The notes under the pieces: model-generated
What the model saw: the letters and a program-made list of their open reading frames with translations, nothing else
What the model was told of the DNA's origin: nothing
Database searches by the model: none
Shown here: positions 1 through 7,731 of the stretch, one piece after another
How the letters are laid out: the number at the start of each line of letters is the position of its first letter
Position numbering within the stretch: position 1 is the first letter of the stretch
Made by a program: the position numbers and the translations under genes
Assembly: GCF_025961225.1 (NCBI RefSeq)
Contig: NZ_JAOQNG010000001.1
Location: 2,576,001-2,640,000 of the forward strand
Source: Azospirillum canadense
Lineage (GTDB): Bacteria > Pseudomonadota > Alphaproteobacteria > Azospirillales > Azospirillaceae
Length of the DNA stretch: 64,000 nucleotides
Reading direction: 5' to 3'

Positions 1-131
1 CCCAGGATTTCCCGCTTTTCCTGCGGGTGCTGGAGGATGAGCAGGAAGACGTCGTTGTCGATCGGCTCCACCGCCTCGCAAACGCACAGATGCTCAGGTT
101 TTAGGCAGGTGGGGCAGGATTCGGCGTGCAT
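1..131 (-). CDS. DTW-domain tRNA-uridine aminocarboxypropyltransferase, N-terminal part
   Basis: Only the first 43 codons lie in the window; the gene runs off the left edge. The N-terminus carries a CPTC pair, then CVC, followed by LLILQHPQEKRE. This cysteine spacing and the LQHPQE segment are typical of the start of DTW-domain proteins (TapT/DTWD family), which use S-adenosylmethionine to make acp3U in tRNA. The catalytic DTW motif itself would lie outside the window. ATG at 131 is the only in-frame start near the cysteines; no strong ribosome site precedes it. The family call rests on a short segment. Confidence 0.7.
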   Translation of the reverse strand, partial: MHAESCPTCLKPEHLCVCEAVEPIDNDVFLLILQHPQEKREIL

Positions 132-248
132 GGCGGTCTCGATAGAGGCAAAGGGGAGCGATGTCCGGGAAACGGCGGCCCAGGAAACGGCGACTATGGC
201 GTCCCGGGCCGCAAAAAGGAACCGGCCGCATGAAAGTTTCGACAAACC

Positions 249-262
249 GTGATCTGGGTCAC
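249..262. promoter_or_regulatory. CRP/FNR-family palindrome upstream of a 56-aa gene
   Basis: The sequence GTGA-TCTGGG-TCAC is a perfect dyad matching the CRP-type half-site spacing (GTGA-N6-TCAC) and also resembling FNR/FixK boxes. A -10-like TGATAG lies at 283-288, which puts a start site near 295, about 41 bases from the centre of the dyad. That is the class II activator geometry. The gene it would serve starts at 373. The regulator identity is inference. Confidence 0.45.
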
Positions 263-372
263 GCGGAGGCCCGTAGCTTGCATGATAGCCTTCAGGCACA
301 CAGGACGGGTTGGGCCGCGGCGGCCAAAAGGACCGCTTCCGGGCTCCCCCGACGCTCAAAAGGAGACCTGCC

Positions 373-543
373 ATGCTGCCCGCACATCTGGCCGCCCGCC
401 TGTTGGAGCAACGCCGGGCCGAGCAAACGGCGGAATTCGCCCGCCAACTGCCGCTCTACGCGGACGACATGCCCGTCCCGCCCGACATGGAAGACGACGG
501 GGAGGCCCCGCGCGTCCTGCCGGATTGGGCGACCAACTACTGA
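373..543 (+). CDS. small hypothetical protein (56 aa)
   Basis: A 56-residue acidic protein beginning MLPAHLAARLL and ending DWATNY. The start is fixed by a good ribosome site (AGGAGA at 361-366, seven bases before the ATG). The first half is predicted helical (AARLLEQRRAEQTAEFARQL); the second half is rich in Asp, Glu and Pro. No domain recognised. It is convergent with imuA, 60 bases away, and lies downstream of a CRP/FNR-like dyad, so expression may respond to oxygen or a related signal (inference). Function unknown. Confidence 0.6.
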   Translation: MLPAHLAARLLEQRRAEQTAEFARQLPLYADDMPVPPDMEDDGEAPRVLPDWATNY

Positions 544-603
544 CGCCTTTCCGACACCCGCCCGGCAGCGGTTGTCGGATATCGGACGTCGAGGCGGAGT
601 CGC

Positions 604-1434
604 TCACGCGACGTTCGCCCAGGCGGCGATGGCCGCGCGGCGGTCGGTGAGCGGTGCAGGGACCGGCCCGGTTCGGGCCGGCACCGCGGTTCGGGCCGGC
701 GCCACGGGTTCGGCCAGCGCGCCGTCCCGCCACTCCAGCAGCCACGCGCCGGGCCGCCCGCCGCGGCAACGTTCCAGCGCCACGCTCCAGCGGGCATCCC
801 CGACGCCCGGCTCTGAAGACTGGCTGGAGACCGGCGCGATCCGCCAGCGGGTCACCGCAGCGCTCGCCGCCGACCGGCGCGGGCCGAGCTGCAACAGGAC
901 TCCGGTCACACCCGACGACTCGGCGGCGAGTTGAAGGCGCCGGCTGGCCGTCAGGTCGAGCGCCCCCGCCTCCCCCAACACGGCCGACAGGCGCCGGCAG
1001 CGCAGCGCCTCCTCCATCGCCCACAGGGCATCGGCCTCGCGCGTCGCGCGCACCGCGATCAGCCGGTCGGGCGTCAGCCCATAGGCCGCCAAGCCCGGCG
1101 CGTGCAGGTCGCGCCCCCGCACCACCCAGACCACGGGTGCCGCCCCGCTCCCCAGCCGGGCCAGCAGGCCCGCGGCGAAGGCTGTGGCGGCGCCGGGCTC
1201 CTCCCCCGCCACCTCGTGTAGGCAGCCGAGCGGCAGGCCGCCCCCCGGCAAGGCCCCATCCACATCGGGCAGGCCGAAGGGCAGCGTGCGCGCGCCCTCC
1301 CCGCCCAGCCCCTCCAGCCGCCGGATGCGGGCGCGCAGGTCGTCCAGCAGCGCGGCCCGGTTGGCCCCGGGCGTTGGCTGGGGCGTTGGGATCTGTGGGT
1401 CGGACGGCAGCAGGTCGGGCTCGACTGAGGGCAT
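604..1434 (-). CDS. imuA: ImuA, RecA-like component of the SOS mutagenesis cassette
   Basis: A 276-aa protein whose core (LPFGLPDVDGALPGGGLPLGCLHEVAG, in two pieces here around residues 52-78) is the hallmark of alphaproteobacterial ImuA. ImuA is a truncated RecA-like protein that works with ImuB and the error-prone polymerase DnaE2 in DNA-damage-induced mutagenesis. A LexA box lies 27 bases upstream of the start, so SOS control is well supported. The odd point is the context: imuB and dnaE2 normally follow directly, but here the next gene is a convergent small ORF, so imuA stands alone in this window. The C-terminal part is Arg/Ala-rich and poorly conserved. Confidence 0.88.
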   Translation of the reverse strand: MPSVEPDLLPSDPQIPTPQPTPGANRAALLDDLRARIRRLEGLGGEGARTLPFGLPDVDGALPGGGLPLGCLHEVAGEEPGAATAFAAGLLARLGSGAAPVVWVVRGRDLHAPGLAAYGLTPDRLIAVRATREADALWAMEEALRCRRLSAVLGEAGALDLTASRRLQLAAESSGVTGVLLQLGPRRSAASAAVTRWRIAPVSSQSSEPGVGDARWSVALERCRGGRPGAWLLEWRDGALAEPVAPARTAVPARTGPVPAPLTDRRAAIAAWANVA

Positions 1435-1460
1435 GACTCGAGTCTCTGCATCAGGTATTT

Positions 1461-1475
1461 GTTCCTGATATGTTC
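1461..1475. promoter_or_regulatory. LexA box (GTTC-N7-GTTC)
   Basis: Direct repeat GTTC (1461-1464), seven bases CTGATAT, GTTC (1472-1475). This is the established LexA operator of alphaproteobacteria. It sits just upstream of imuA (start 1434, minus strand), the textbook position for an SOS-repressed mutagenesis gene. Confidence 0.88.
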
Positions 1476-1514
1476 TAGCACAGCCCGTCCGTCCAGAGGA
1501 GTCCCGAAAATCGA

Positions 1515-1540
1515 AAGGGGTGCCCTTGCGGGCACCCCTT
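1515..1540 (-). terminator. rho-independent terminator of the Tim44-like gene
   Basis: An 11-bp perfect stem (1515-1525 with 1530-1540) and a 4-base loop. Read on the minus strand it is followed by a T-rich tract (TTTCGATTTT). It lies 28 bases beyond the stop of the Tim44-like gene and insulates it from imuA. Confidence 0.82.
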
Positions 1541-1567
1541 CGCGGTGTTCAATGATGTGCAGGCCGG

Positions 1568-2665
1568 TCAGCGCGTCTGCTGGAGCGCCGACAAAAGCCA
1601 ACGACCACCGCGGGAACGCATGAAGGTCCACAGCTCCGTCGCCTCGACCGGGCGGTTCGGGTCGCCGTCGACCACGCGGTTCGTGGCGCGGTCCACCGTG
1701 ACGTCGACCAGCGAGAAGCGCATCGCCACCGTGGCGTATTCCAGGTTGCCCTCGCGCCACGCCTCGGCCAAGTCGCCCTGGAGCAGGCGGACGTCGGACA
1801 GCTTGTTCACCACGCCGCGGCTGCTGTTCTCGGCCAGCTCCTCCGCGAAGTAGGAGACCATCTCCGGCGTCACGGACGAACGCAGCGCGGTCAGGTCCTC
1901 GCGCCCGTAGGCGGTCTGAACGGTGACGAGCGTCTGCTCGAACGATTCGTAATCGGCCGGGCCGATGCCGACGTCGTCACGCCCGACGCCCGGCCCAGTG
2001 CCCGGACGGGAAGCACCCGCCGCGGCACCGCCGCCAAGCGGTCCACCATTCAGCGGGTTGTAGCGGGCGTCGGCCGGGTCGCGGTTCAGCGGGCCGGTCT
2101 GGGTCGGACCGGCGTAAGCCGTTCCGGGGTTGCCCATGCTCATGCCCATCGGCCGCGCCGCTCCGGCGGAGCGGTTGCGGAAGAAGCGCACGGCCAGGCG
2201 GACCAGGAAGACGATCAGCAGGATCTGCAGGATGAAGCCCAGGATCCCGGCGAAGCCGCCGATGCCGCCGAAGAAGCCGCTGCCGAACAGCATCCCGCCG
2301 ATGCCGGCGCCGATCAGGCCGCCCATCAGGCCGGGCAGGAAGCCGCCGCGCGAGAAGAAGCCGCCGGGCTGGGCCGCCGGGGTCGGCGCGCCCATGCCGG
2401 GACGCTGCTGCATGCCGGGCGAGGACGGCTGGGTCATGGACCGCTCCATCGGAGCGGCGGTGTGAGGCGCCGTGTTGGTCGTTGCCGGAGCCTCATAGGT
2501 GCGCGAGCCGCGGCTGCCCATTGAGCTGCTCTTGCCCGCACGGGCGTCGGCCGTGCCGGCGGTCAGCGCAACGGCCAGCGCCAGGGCGATCGCGCCGAAG
2601 GCGCGGGCCGGGGTGCGGGTCGGGCGATGATGTGTGGTGCGGGGAGTGCGAGTGTTCTGGGTCAT
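1568..2665 (-). CDS. Tim44-like domain membrane protein
   Basis: 365 aa from the ATG at 2665; an in-frame ATG-equivalent further upstream (2788) would add a non-conserved 41-residue segment. Order: an N-terminal hydrophobic segment (AFGAIALALAVALTAG, about residues 20-40) ending in a likely signal cleavage region; a Pro/Gln/Met-rich linker; a glycine-rich hydrophobic region (GGLIGAGIGGMLFG) leading into a membrane helix (ILQILLIVFLVRLAVRFF); a second low-complexity linker; and a C-terminal Tim44-type domain from about residue 240 (YESFEQTLVTVQTAYGREDLTALR... to ALQQTR). Bacterial Tim44-like proteins are membrane proteins of unsettled role, related to the mitochondrial import motor anchor. Followed by its own terminator. 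Confidence 0.8.
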   Translation of the reverse strand: MTQNTRTPRTTHHRPTRTPARAFGAIALALAVALTAGTADARAGKSSSMGSRGSRTYEAPATTNTAPHTAAPMERSMTQPSSPGMQQRPGMGAPTPAAQPGGFFSRGGFLPGLMGGLIGAGIGGMLFGSGFFGGIGGFAGILGFILQILLIVFLVRLAVRFFRNRSAGAARPMGMSMGNPGTAYAGPTQTGPLNRDPADARYNPLNGGPLGGGAAAGASRPGTGPGVGRDDVGIGPADYESFEQTLVTVQTAYGREDLTALRSSVTPEMVSYFAEELAENSSRGVVNKLSDVRLLQGDLAEAWREGNLEYATVAMRFSLVDVTVDRATNRVVDGDPNRPVEATELWTFMRSRGGRWLLSALQQTR

Positions 2666-2806
2666 GGCCGTGTTCGAAAAATCCCTCGGATCGGGGACGC
2701 CCACACATATGGTGTGGTCGTTGCCCCGTTTTAGAGGGTCCCCCGGACAATCGGCAACAAAATGCGCAAAAGCCCGGCAAACGGGCAACAGACGGTCAAT
2801 GACCTG

Positions 2807-3073
2807 TCAGGCCGACGCCGCCCGGCCGCCCGTGGCCCCGCCGTGGCGCCCGTGCTCCAGGCTCCAGGCCGAGCGCATCGGTTCCAGGACCGGGGTGCGG
2901 ACCGACGGCGTGCCGGAAAGCCCGCCACCGGAGAGTCCCCCCATGGCCGCCCAGACGCGGCGGCGGACCTCGATCTGGCGACGGCAGTCGCGGGAACAGT
3001 AGAGCGGCGCCGGGCCGCGCGGCGAGGTTCGGCGGAACGGCTGTCCGCAGCAGGCGCAGTACAAGGTGTCCAT
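2807..3073 (-). CDS. small cysteine-rich putative zinc-binding protein (88 aa)
   Basis: The ATG at 3073 is preceded by a clear ribosome site (AAGGGAGAG), which decides against a longer frame reaching 3277. The first 35 residues hold four cysteines, CACC then YCSRDC, in a CxxC-x16-CxxxC arrangement that could bind one zinc ion, followed by a basic stretch (RRQIEVRRR). The rest is Gly/Ala-rich with no recognised domain. Divergent from nhaA across about 400 bases. It may bind nucleic acid or act as a small redox or metal protein, but nothing in the sequence settles this. Confidence 0.6.
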   Translation of the reverse strand: MDTLYCACCGQPFRRTSPRGPAPLYCSRDCRRQIEVRRRVWAAMGGLSGGGLSGTPSVRTPVLEPMRSAWSLEHGRHGGATGGRAASA

Positions 3074-3469
3074 TGGCTCTCCCTTTCCGGAACGGCCGCT
3101 CTTCTTTTTGGGCGGACGGCCTGTCCCACCGGGTTCTGGTTCGTGTTGGTTCGGTTGTCTTGTGGCCGGCATTCTTCGCGCACCCTTCGCGTTCGCGCCA
3201 GCGGGGCAATGGACATATGGCATCCGGCCCCACGGCCATGCCCAAACAGACGACGGACCTATTCGTTGCATCCGCAATGATTTAGACCCGAAGCCTGGAA
3301 CGGCTCACGATGGTGGCGCGTCGATTCGCCGCGAGTCCGGCTCTGGCTTTGCCTTTTCTTTTGGTCAGACGCCCCCACATGCCCGGCTTAACCGATTCCA
3401 GAGCACCCTTCGGCGCCGCCGGTGTTGAGGTTGAGGAATCACCGACGCCCTGAACGACGACGAAAGACG
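3074..3469. other. 396-base divergent intergenic region
   Basis: It lies between the small Cys-rich gene (minus) and nhaA (plus) and should hold promoters for both. It is less GC-rich than the genes, with short T-rich stretches near 3350-3365. Short ORFs here lack ribosome sites and family resemblance. I see no convincing hairpin, RNA gene or operator. Confidence 0.5.
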
Positions 3470-4687
3470 ATGCCGATGAAGCTCCCCGCCATCCGAGACT
3501 TCCTGGAGAACGAGGCCGCCGCGGGCATTGCCCTGATGATCGCCTCCGCGGTCGCGCTGGTCTGGGCGAACTCCGCCGCCGCCCCGCTGTACGAGGCGCT
3601 TCTGGCCCTGCCGGTGACGGTCACGGCGGGCGGGGTCGGCCTCGACAAGCCGCTGATCCTGTGGATCAACGACGGGATGATGGCCGTGTTCTTCCTGGTC
3701 GTCGGGCTGGAGATCAAGCGCGAGGTGCTGGCGGGCGAGTTGTCGAACCGGTCGAAGGCCATGCTGCCGGGCATCGCCGCGGTGGGCGGCATGGCGGCCC
3801 CGGCGCTGGTCTACGCCGCCTGCAACTGGGGCGACCCGGTGACGATGCAGGGCTGGGCCATTCCCGCGGCCACCGACATTGCCTTCGCGGTCGGCGTGCT
3901 GGCGCTGCTGGGGTCGCGCGTGCCGTCGTCCTTGCGCATCTTCCTGCTGGCGCTGGCGATCATGGACGACCTGGGCGCCATCGTGATCATCGCCGCCTTC
4001 TACAGCCACGGCATCGTGCCGATGGCGCTGGGCTTCGCCGCCATCGCCGGGCTGGGCCTGTTCTGGATGAACCTGATCGGGGTGCGCCGCCTGACGCCCT
4101 ATATGCTGCTGGGGTTCGTGCTGTGGGTGTGCGTGCTGAAGTCGGGCATCCACGCCACGCTGGCCGGCGTGGCGCTGGCCTTCGCCATTCCGCTGCGCGC
4201 CGACGCCCCCAACCGGGCCGAGGACGAGCGCGAGGACTCTCCCCTGCACCGGCTGGAGCACGCGCTGCACCCCTGGGTGGCCTTCCTGATCCTGCCGGTC
4301 TTCGCGCTGGCCAACGCCGGCGTGTCGCTGTCGGGCATCACCCCGTCCAGCCTGGCGGAGCCGGTGCCGCTGGGCATCGCGCTGGGCCTGTTCGCCGGCA
4401 AGCAGCTGGGCGTGCTGCTCGCTTCGTGGCTGGCGATCCGCCTGCGCCTGTCGGCCCTGCCGGCCGGGGCCAACTGGATGCAGTTCTACGGCGTGGCGGT
4501 GCTGACAGGCATCGGCTTCACCATGAGCCTGTTCATCGGCACGCTGGCCTTCCCCGACCCGGAGCACGCGGTGGCCGTGCGGCTGGGCGTGCTGGCCGGC
4601 TCCATCGCGTCGGCCCTGTTCGGCTACGGGCTGCTCTACGCCGCCGGGGCATCGCGGGCGACGCGGATGGCGGAAGAGGCGCGCTGA
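3470..4687 (+). CDS. nhaA: Na+/H+ antiporter NhaA
   Basis: 405 aa, close to the usual NhaA length, with about 12 hydrophobic segments. Inner-membrane antiporter exporting Na+ (or Li+) in exchange for protons, used in sodium and alkaline stress. Family signatures are present: LWINDGMMAVFFLVVGLEIKRE near residues 64-85, split here by helix boundaries; ATDIAFAVG with Asp136; and IMDDLGAI with Asp166-Asp167, the ion-binding pair equivalent to Asp163/164 of E. coli. Start ATG 3470 is chosen over an upstream candidate because NhaA begins near the amphipathic FLENEAAAG segment. Downstream lies a tandem GC-rich repeat. It appears to be a single-gene unit. Confidence 0.95.
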   Translation: MPMKLPAIRDFLENEAAAGIALMIASAVALVWANSAAAPLYEALLALPVTVTAGGVGLDKPLILWINDGMMAVFFLVVGLEIKREVLAGELSNRSKAMLPGIAAVGGMAAPALVYAACNWGDPVTMQGWAIPAATDIAFAVGVLALLGSRVPSSLRIFLLALAIMDDLGAIVIIAAFYSHGIVPMALGFAAIAGLGLFWMNLIGVRRLTPYMLLGFVLWVCVLKSGIHATLAGVALAFAIPLRADAPNRAEDEREDSPLHRLEHALHPWVAFLILPVFALANAGVSLSGITPSSLAEPVPLGIALGLFAGKQLGVLLASWLAIRLRLSALPAGANWMQFYGVAVLTGIGFTMSLFIGTLAFPDPEHAVAVRLGVLAGSIASALFGYGLLYAAGASRATRMAEEAR

Positions 4688-4696
4688 CCGGCCGGA

Positions 4697-4733
4697 TTCC
4701 GAACCGGCCGCTTTCCGAACCGGCCGCTTTCCG
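4697..4733. repeat. 16-bp tandem repeat after nhaA
   Basis: The unit TTCCGAACCGGCCGCT occurs at 4697-4712 and 4713-4728 and then starts a third time (TTCCG). The CCGGCC cores can pair with GGCCGG at 4690-4695, so it may form a terminator-like hairpin for nhaA, though no T-tract follows. Confidence 0.6.
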
Positions 4734-4853
4734 TCAAGGGCACACCGAAAGAAGGCGCCTCCCGGGAGTGATAGGCCGGGAACCGGACGACGCAGCCGCG
4801 GGTTGTTTGAAGTGCCCTCATTCGGCACCCCATCCCCCGCTCCGGTGACCGCC

Positions 4854-5279
4854 ATGACCGCCACCCGCACCCGTCCAGCGCCCGCCTCAGCCTACCCGCG
4901 CGCCACGGCCGCCCCGCCGAGCATCGACATCGACTTCAAGCGGCTGGAACGCCTGCGGTGGCTGACCCGGCTGATGGACACGCGCTGGCGCATCCCCGGC
5001 ACGCGGATCCCGGTGGGGCTGGACGGCATCGCCAGCATCTTCCCCGTCGTCGGCGACACGGCGACCGCGGTGGTGTCCGCCTACATCATCCTGGAGGCCT
5101 CCCGCTTCGACATCCCGAAGAGCCTCGTCGCGCGCATGGTCGCGAACGTGGTGCTGGACTGGGCGGGCGGGTCGGTCCCGGTGCTGGGCACCATCTTCGA
5201 CATCGCCTTCAAGGCCAACCGCATGAACCTGGACCTGCTGCACAAGCACCTGGAGGACCGGCTGGCGGGATTGGCGTAA
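4854..5279 (+). CDS. DUF4112-family membrane protein
   Basis: 141 aa from ATG 4854 (GTG at 4845 and a TTG at 4803 are in-frame alternatives; no ribosome site is decisive). The conserved body starts at LERLRWLTRLMDTRWRIPGTRIPVGLDGIASIFPVVGDTATAVVSAYI (shown here in part), the N-terminal hallmark of DUF4112: a short amphipathic segment followed by a glycine-rich membrane segment. A second hydrophobic segment (VLDWAGGSVPVLGTIFDIAFKANRMN) follows. The family is widespread in bacteria and has no assigned function. Transcribed alone between nhaA and a hypothetical gene. Confidence 0.8.
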   Translation: MTATRTRPAPASAYPRATAAPPSIDIDFKRLERLRWLTRLMDTRWRIPGTRIPVGLDGIASIFPVVGDTATAVVSAYIILEASRFDIPKSLVARMVANVVLDWAGGSVPVLGTIFDIAFKANRMNLDLLHKHLEDRLAGLA

Positions 5280-5362
5280 GGCGCCGGCCAAGCTCCGCCG
5301 TTCGGCAAGGGCCTTGCATCGCCCCGGTTGTATGTCTCACACGACAGCAGCGGGAGCGACGC

Positions 5363-6136
5363 ATGACGGTCATATCGATCGCCGACCGGCTGAAGGCCGA
5401 CACGGCGGCACAGCGTTCGATCGCGGCAACACCGATAGCGGGGCCGGTGGCGGGCGGGGCCTTCCTGGACGCGCTGGCGGAGACCGAACTCCGCGCGGCC
5501 CCGGATGTCTCCCCTGACTCCCGGGCACAAGCCGCCGACACGGTGGCGCTCACTTCGGTGATGAGCGGGCCGGTGGTGAACGGGCTGGTGGAAGCTGCCG
5601 CCGGTCTGGGCAATGGGGTTGATGGGATGGAAGCCGGCGCGTCCTCCGTCCGGGGCGTCGAACTCGGCAAACTTTTCCCCAAGGTACATTTTGCCGAGCT
5701 GCTGAAGGCAAAAACTGCCGCCCTGACCGAAGCCATGAACCGCCGCTTCGCGGTGGCCGACGTGGACACCAGCGTGCCGGTGCAGCTGGACATCGCCTCC
5801 GACGGCCGCATCCTGGTGCGCGGCGACCACCCGGACAAGGCCAAGATCGAGCGCCTGTTCGCCGAGGACCCGGACTTCGCCGACCAATACCGCGAGGTCG
5901 CCGGAGCGCAGGCCTTCCTGGCCGCCGGCCGCGTCACCGAACGGTTCCAGCTGGAGCTGGACGACACCGAGACGGAGGAGGAACGCAAGCGCGTCTACCG
6001 CCGCTTCGAGCCCATCTTCCAGCAATTGGAGCGGATCGGCGGGCAGATGACCCTGGCCGGAGGCTCCCTGAGCAGCGCCGCGGTGGACATGGCCTCCGCC
6101 CTCACCCACTTGCCCACCTGGGCCCTGACCAATTGA
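5363..6136 (+). CDS. hypothetical protein (257 aa)
   Basis: Start ATG 5363 has a GGGAG ribosome site eight bases upstream. The protein is soluble by composition. Residues 1-90 are Ala/Thr-rich and probably disordered. The second half is more conserved-looking and charged: a region with LDIASDGRILVRGDHPDKAKIERLF followed by a long Glu/Arg-rich helix (DDTETEEERKRVYRRFEPIFQQLERI), possibly a coiled coil. No signal peptide, membrane helix or named domain is recognised. It precedes hemN but is separated from it by an FNR-type site, so probably not the same transcript. Confidence 0.6.
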   Translation: MTVISIADRLKADTAAQRSIAATPIAGPVAGGAFLDALAETELRAAPDVSPDSRAQAADTVALTSVMSGPVVNGLVEAAAGLGNGVDGMEAGASSVRGVELGKLFPKVHFAELLKAKTAALTEAMNRRFAVADVDTSVPVQLDIASDGRILVRGDHPDKAKIERLFAEDPDFADQYREVAGAQAFLAAGRVTERFQLELDDTETEEERKRVYRRFEPIFQQLERIGGQMTLAGGSLSSAAVDMASALTHLPTWALTN

Positions 6137-6168
6137 GCGGGGACCGGCCCAACGCTTGAACTCAACTC

Positions 6169-6182
6169 TTGACGTGGGTCAA
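6169..6182. promoter_or_regulatory. FNR/FixK-type box upstream of hemN
   Basis: TTGAC-GTGG-GTCAA, a perfect dyad with the 5-4-5 spacing of FNR/Anr/FixK sites (consensus TTGAT-N4-ATCAA). Its centre is 42 bases before the hemN ATG. Anaerobic or microaerobic activation of hemN by this regulator family is known in many proteobacteria; here it is inferred. Confidence 0.78.
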
Positions 6183-6217
6183 AGCGAGGGGGCCGGGCTT
6201 GGACGATCCTCCCGCCC

Positions 6218-7636
6218 ATGAACGCGATCCTCCCCGTGCCCTGCGCCGCACCCGCCACCGCATCCGCCGCCGCCGCCGGCCTCGACGCCGGCCTGCTCGC
6301 CAAGTACGACGGGCTGCGGATCCCCCGCTACACCAGCTACCCGACCGCCCCGCACTTCACCCCCGCGGTGGACGCCGGCGTCTATGGCGGCTGGCTGGAG
6401 GGGCTGGACACCGCCGCCCACGCGGGTTCCCTGTACCTGCACGTGCCCTTCTGCGCGCAGATGTGCTGGTACTGCGGCTGCCACACCAAGATCGTGGCGC
6501 GCTATGCCCCCATCGCGGAGTATCTGGGCCACCTGCGGCGGGAGGTCGGCATGGTCGCCGACCGCATCCCCGGCCGGCTGCGCGTGCGGCACATCCATTT
6601 CGGCGGCGGCACGCCGACCATGATGGCGCCCGAAGATTTCGAATCGCTGATCGCGCTGCTGCGCGACCGCTACGACGTCACCGCCGACGCGGAGATCGCG
6701 GTGGAGATCGACCCGCGCACCCTGACGAAGGAGATGGCGGAGGCGCTGGGCCGCGCCGGGGTGAACCGCGCCTCGCTCGGCGTGCAGGACTTCGACGCAG
6801 ACGTCCAGGCGGCGATCAACCGCATCCAGCCGCGCGAGCGGACGGAGCAGACGCTGGAGTGGCTGCGCGCCAACGGCATCCGCCACATCAACCTGGACCT
6901 GATGTACGGCCTGCCCAAGCAGTCGGTGGAGAGCGTCGCCCGCTCCGCCGAGATCGCGCTGACCATGAATCCGGACCGGCTGTCGGTCTTCGGCTACGCC
7001 CACGTCCCCTGGATGAAGACGCACCAGAAGAAGATCGACGAGGCCGCGCTGGCCGGCACGCTCGGCCGGTGGGAGCAGTTCGCGGCGATCGCCGGCGTGC
7101 TGGAAGGCGCCGGCTTCCGCCCCATCGGGCTCGACCACTTCGCCCGGCCGGACGACGAGCTGGCCGTGCAGCAGGCGGAAGGCCGGCTGAGCCGCAATTT
7201 CCAGGGCTACACAACGGATGACGCGGAGGTGCTGCTGGGCTTCGGCGCGTCGTCCATCGGCGCGCTGCCCCAGGGCTATGTGCAGAACGCGGTGCCCTTC
7301 GACCAGTACGCCCAGGCCATCGAGGCCGGCACCCTGCCCACCGCCAAGGGCCTCGCCCTGACGGACGAGGATCGGCTGCGCCGCGACCTGATCGTGCGGC
7401 TGATGTGCGACCTGTCGGTGGACGTCGGCGCCGTCGCCGCGGCCCACGGGCGTGACCCGGGGTCCTTCGACGCCGATCTCGCGGCCATGGACGACCTCGT
7501 CGCCGACGGGGTCGCGGTGGTGGAGGGACGCCGGGTCGCCGTGCCCGAGTCCGCCCGCCCGCTGATGCGCATCGTCGCCGCGCGCTTCGACACCTACCTG
7601 TCCACCGGGGCCGGGCGGCACAGCAGAGCCGTGTAA
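6218..7636 (+). CDS. hemN: oxygen-independent coproporphyrinogen III oxidase
   Basis: 472 aa radical-SAM enzyme converting coproporphyrinogen III to protoporphyrinogen IX without oxygen, in heme synthesis. The 4Fe-4S motif CxxxCxxC is at Cys79, Cys83 and Cys86, with the extra Cys88 typical of HemN. Upstream is the signature RYTSYPTAPHF (residues 37-47); GGGTPT of the SAM-binding region follows near residue 130, and the C-terminal HemN domain is complete. ATG 6218 lacks a clear ribosome site and sits almost at the transcription start expected for a class II FNR promoter. The residues before LLAKYDGLR form a non-conserved 26-residue extension, so a later start is possible. Confidence 0.93.
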   Translation: MNAILPVPCAAPATASAAAAGLDAGLLAKYDGLRIPRYTSYPTAPHFTPAVDAGVYGGWLEGLDTAAHAGSLYLHVPFCAQMCWYCGCHTKIVARYAPIAEYLGHLRREVGMVADRIPGRLRVRHIHFGGGTPTMMAPEDFESLIALLRDRYDVTADAEIAVEIDPRTLTKEMAEALGRAGVNRASLGVQDFDADVQAAINRIQPRERTEQTLEWLRANGIRHINLDLMYGLPKQSVESVARSAEIALTMNPDRLSVFGYAHVPWMKTHQKKIDEAALAGTLGRWEQFAAIAGVLEGAGFRPIGLDHFARPDDELAVQQAEGRLSRNFQGYTTDDAEVLLGFGASSIGALPQGYVQNAVPFDQYAQAIEAGTLPTAKGLALTDEDRLRRDLIVRLMCDLSVDVGAVAAAHGRDPGSFDADLAAMDDLVADGVAVVEGRRVAVPESARPLMRIVAARFDTYLSTGAGRHSRAV

Positions 7637-7731
7637 GCGCCTTCAGCCCCTCCCTCTGGCCTTCCGCGCGCAAATCGGCGACAGTGGTCGCCGACGAACG
7701 CTTTCGGGGAAGCGCCGGGGGACGGGCACCG

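Noticed and set aside
3365..4870. 501-codon minus-strand frame opposite nhaA
   Set aside because: Antisense to NhaA, with a Gln/His/Arg-rich translation and no ribosome site.
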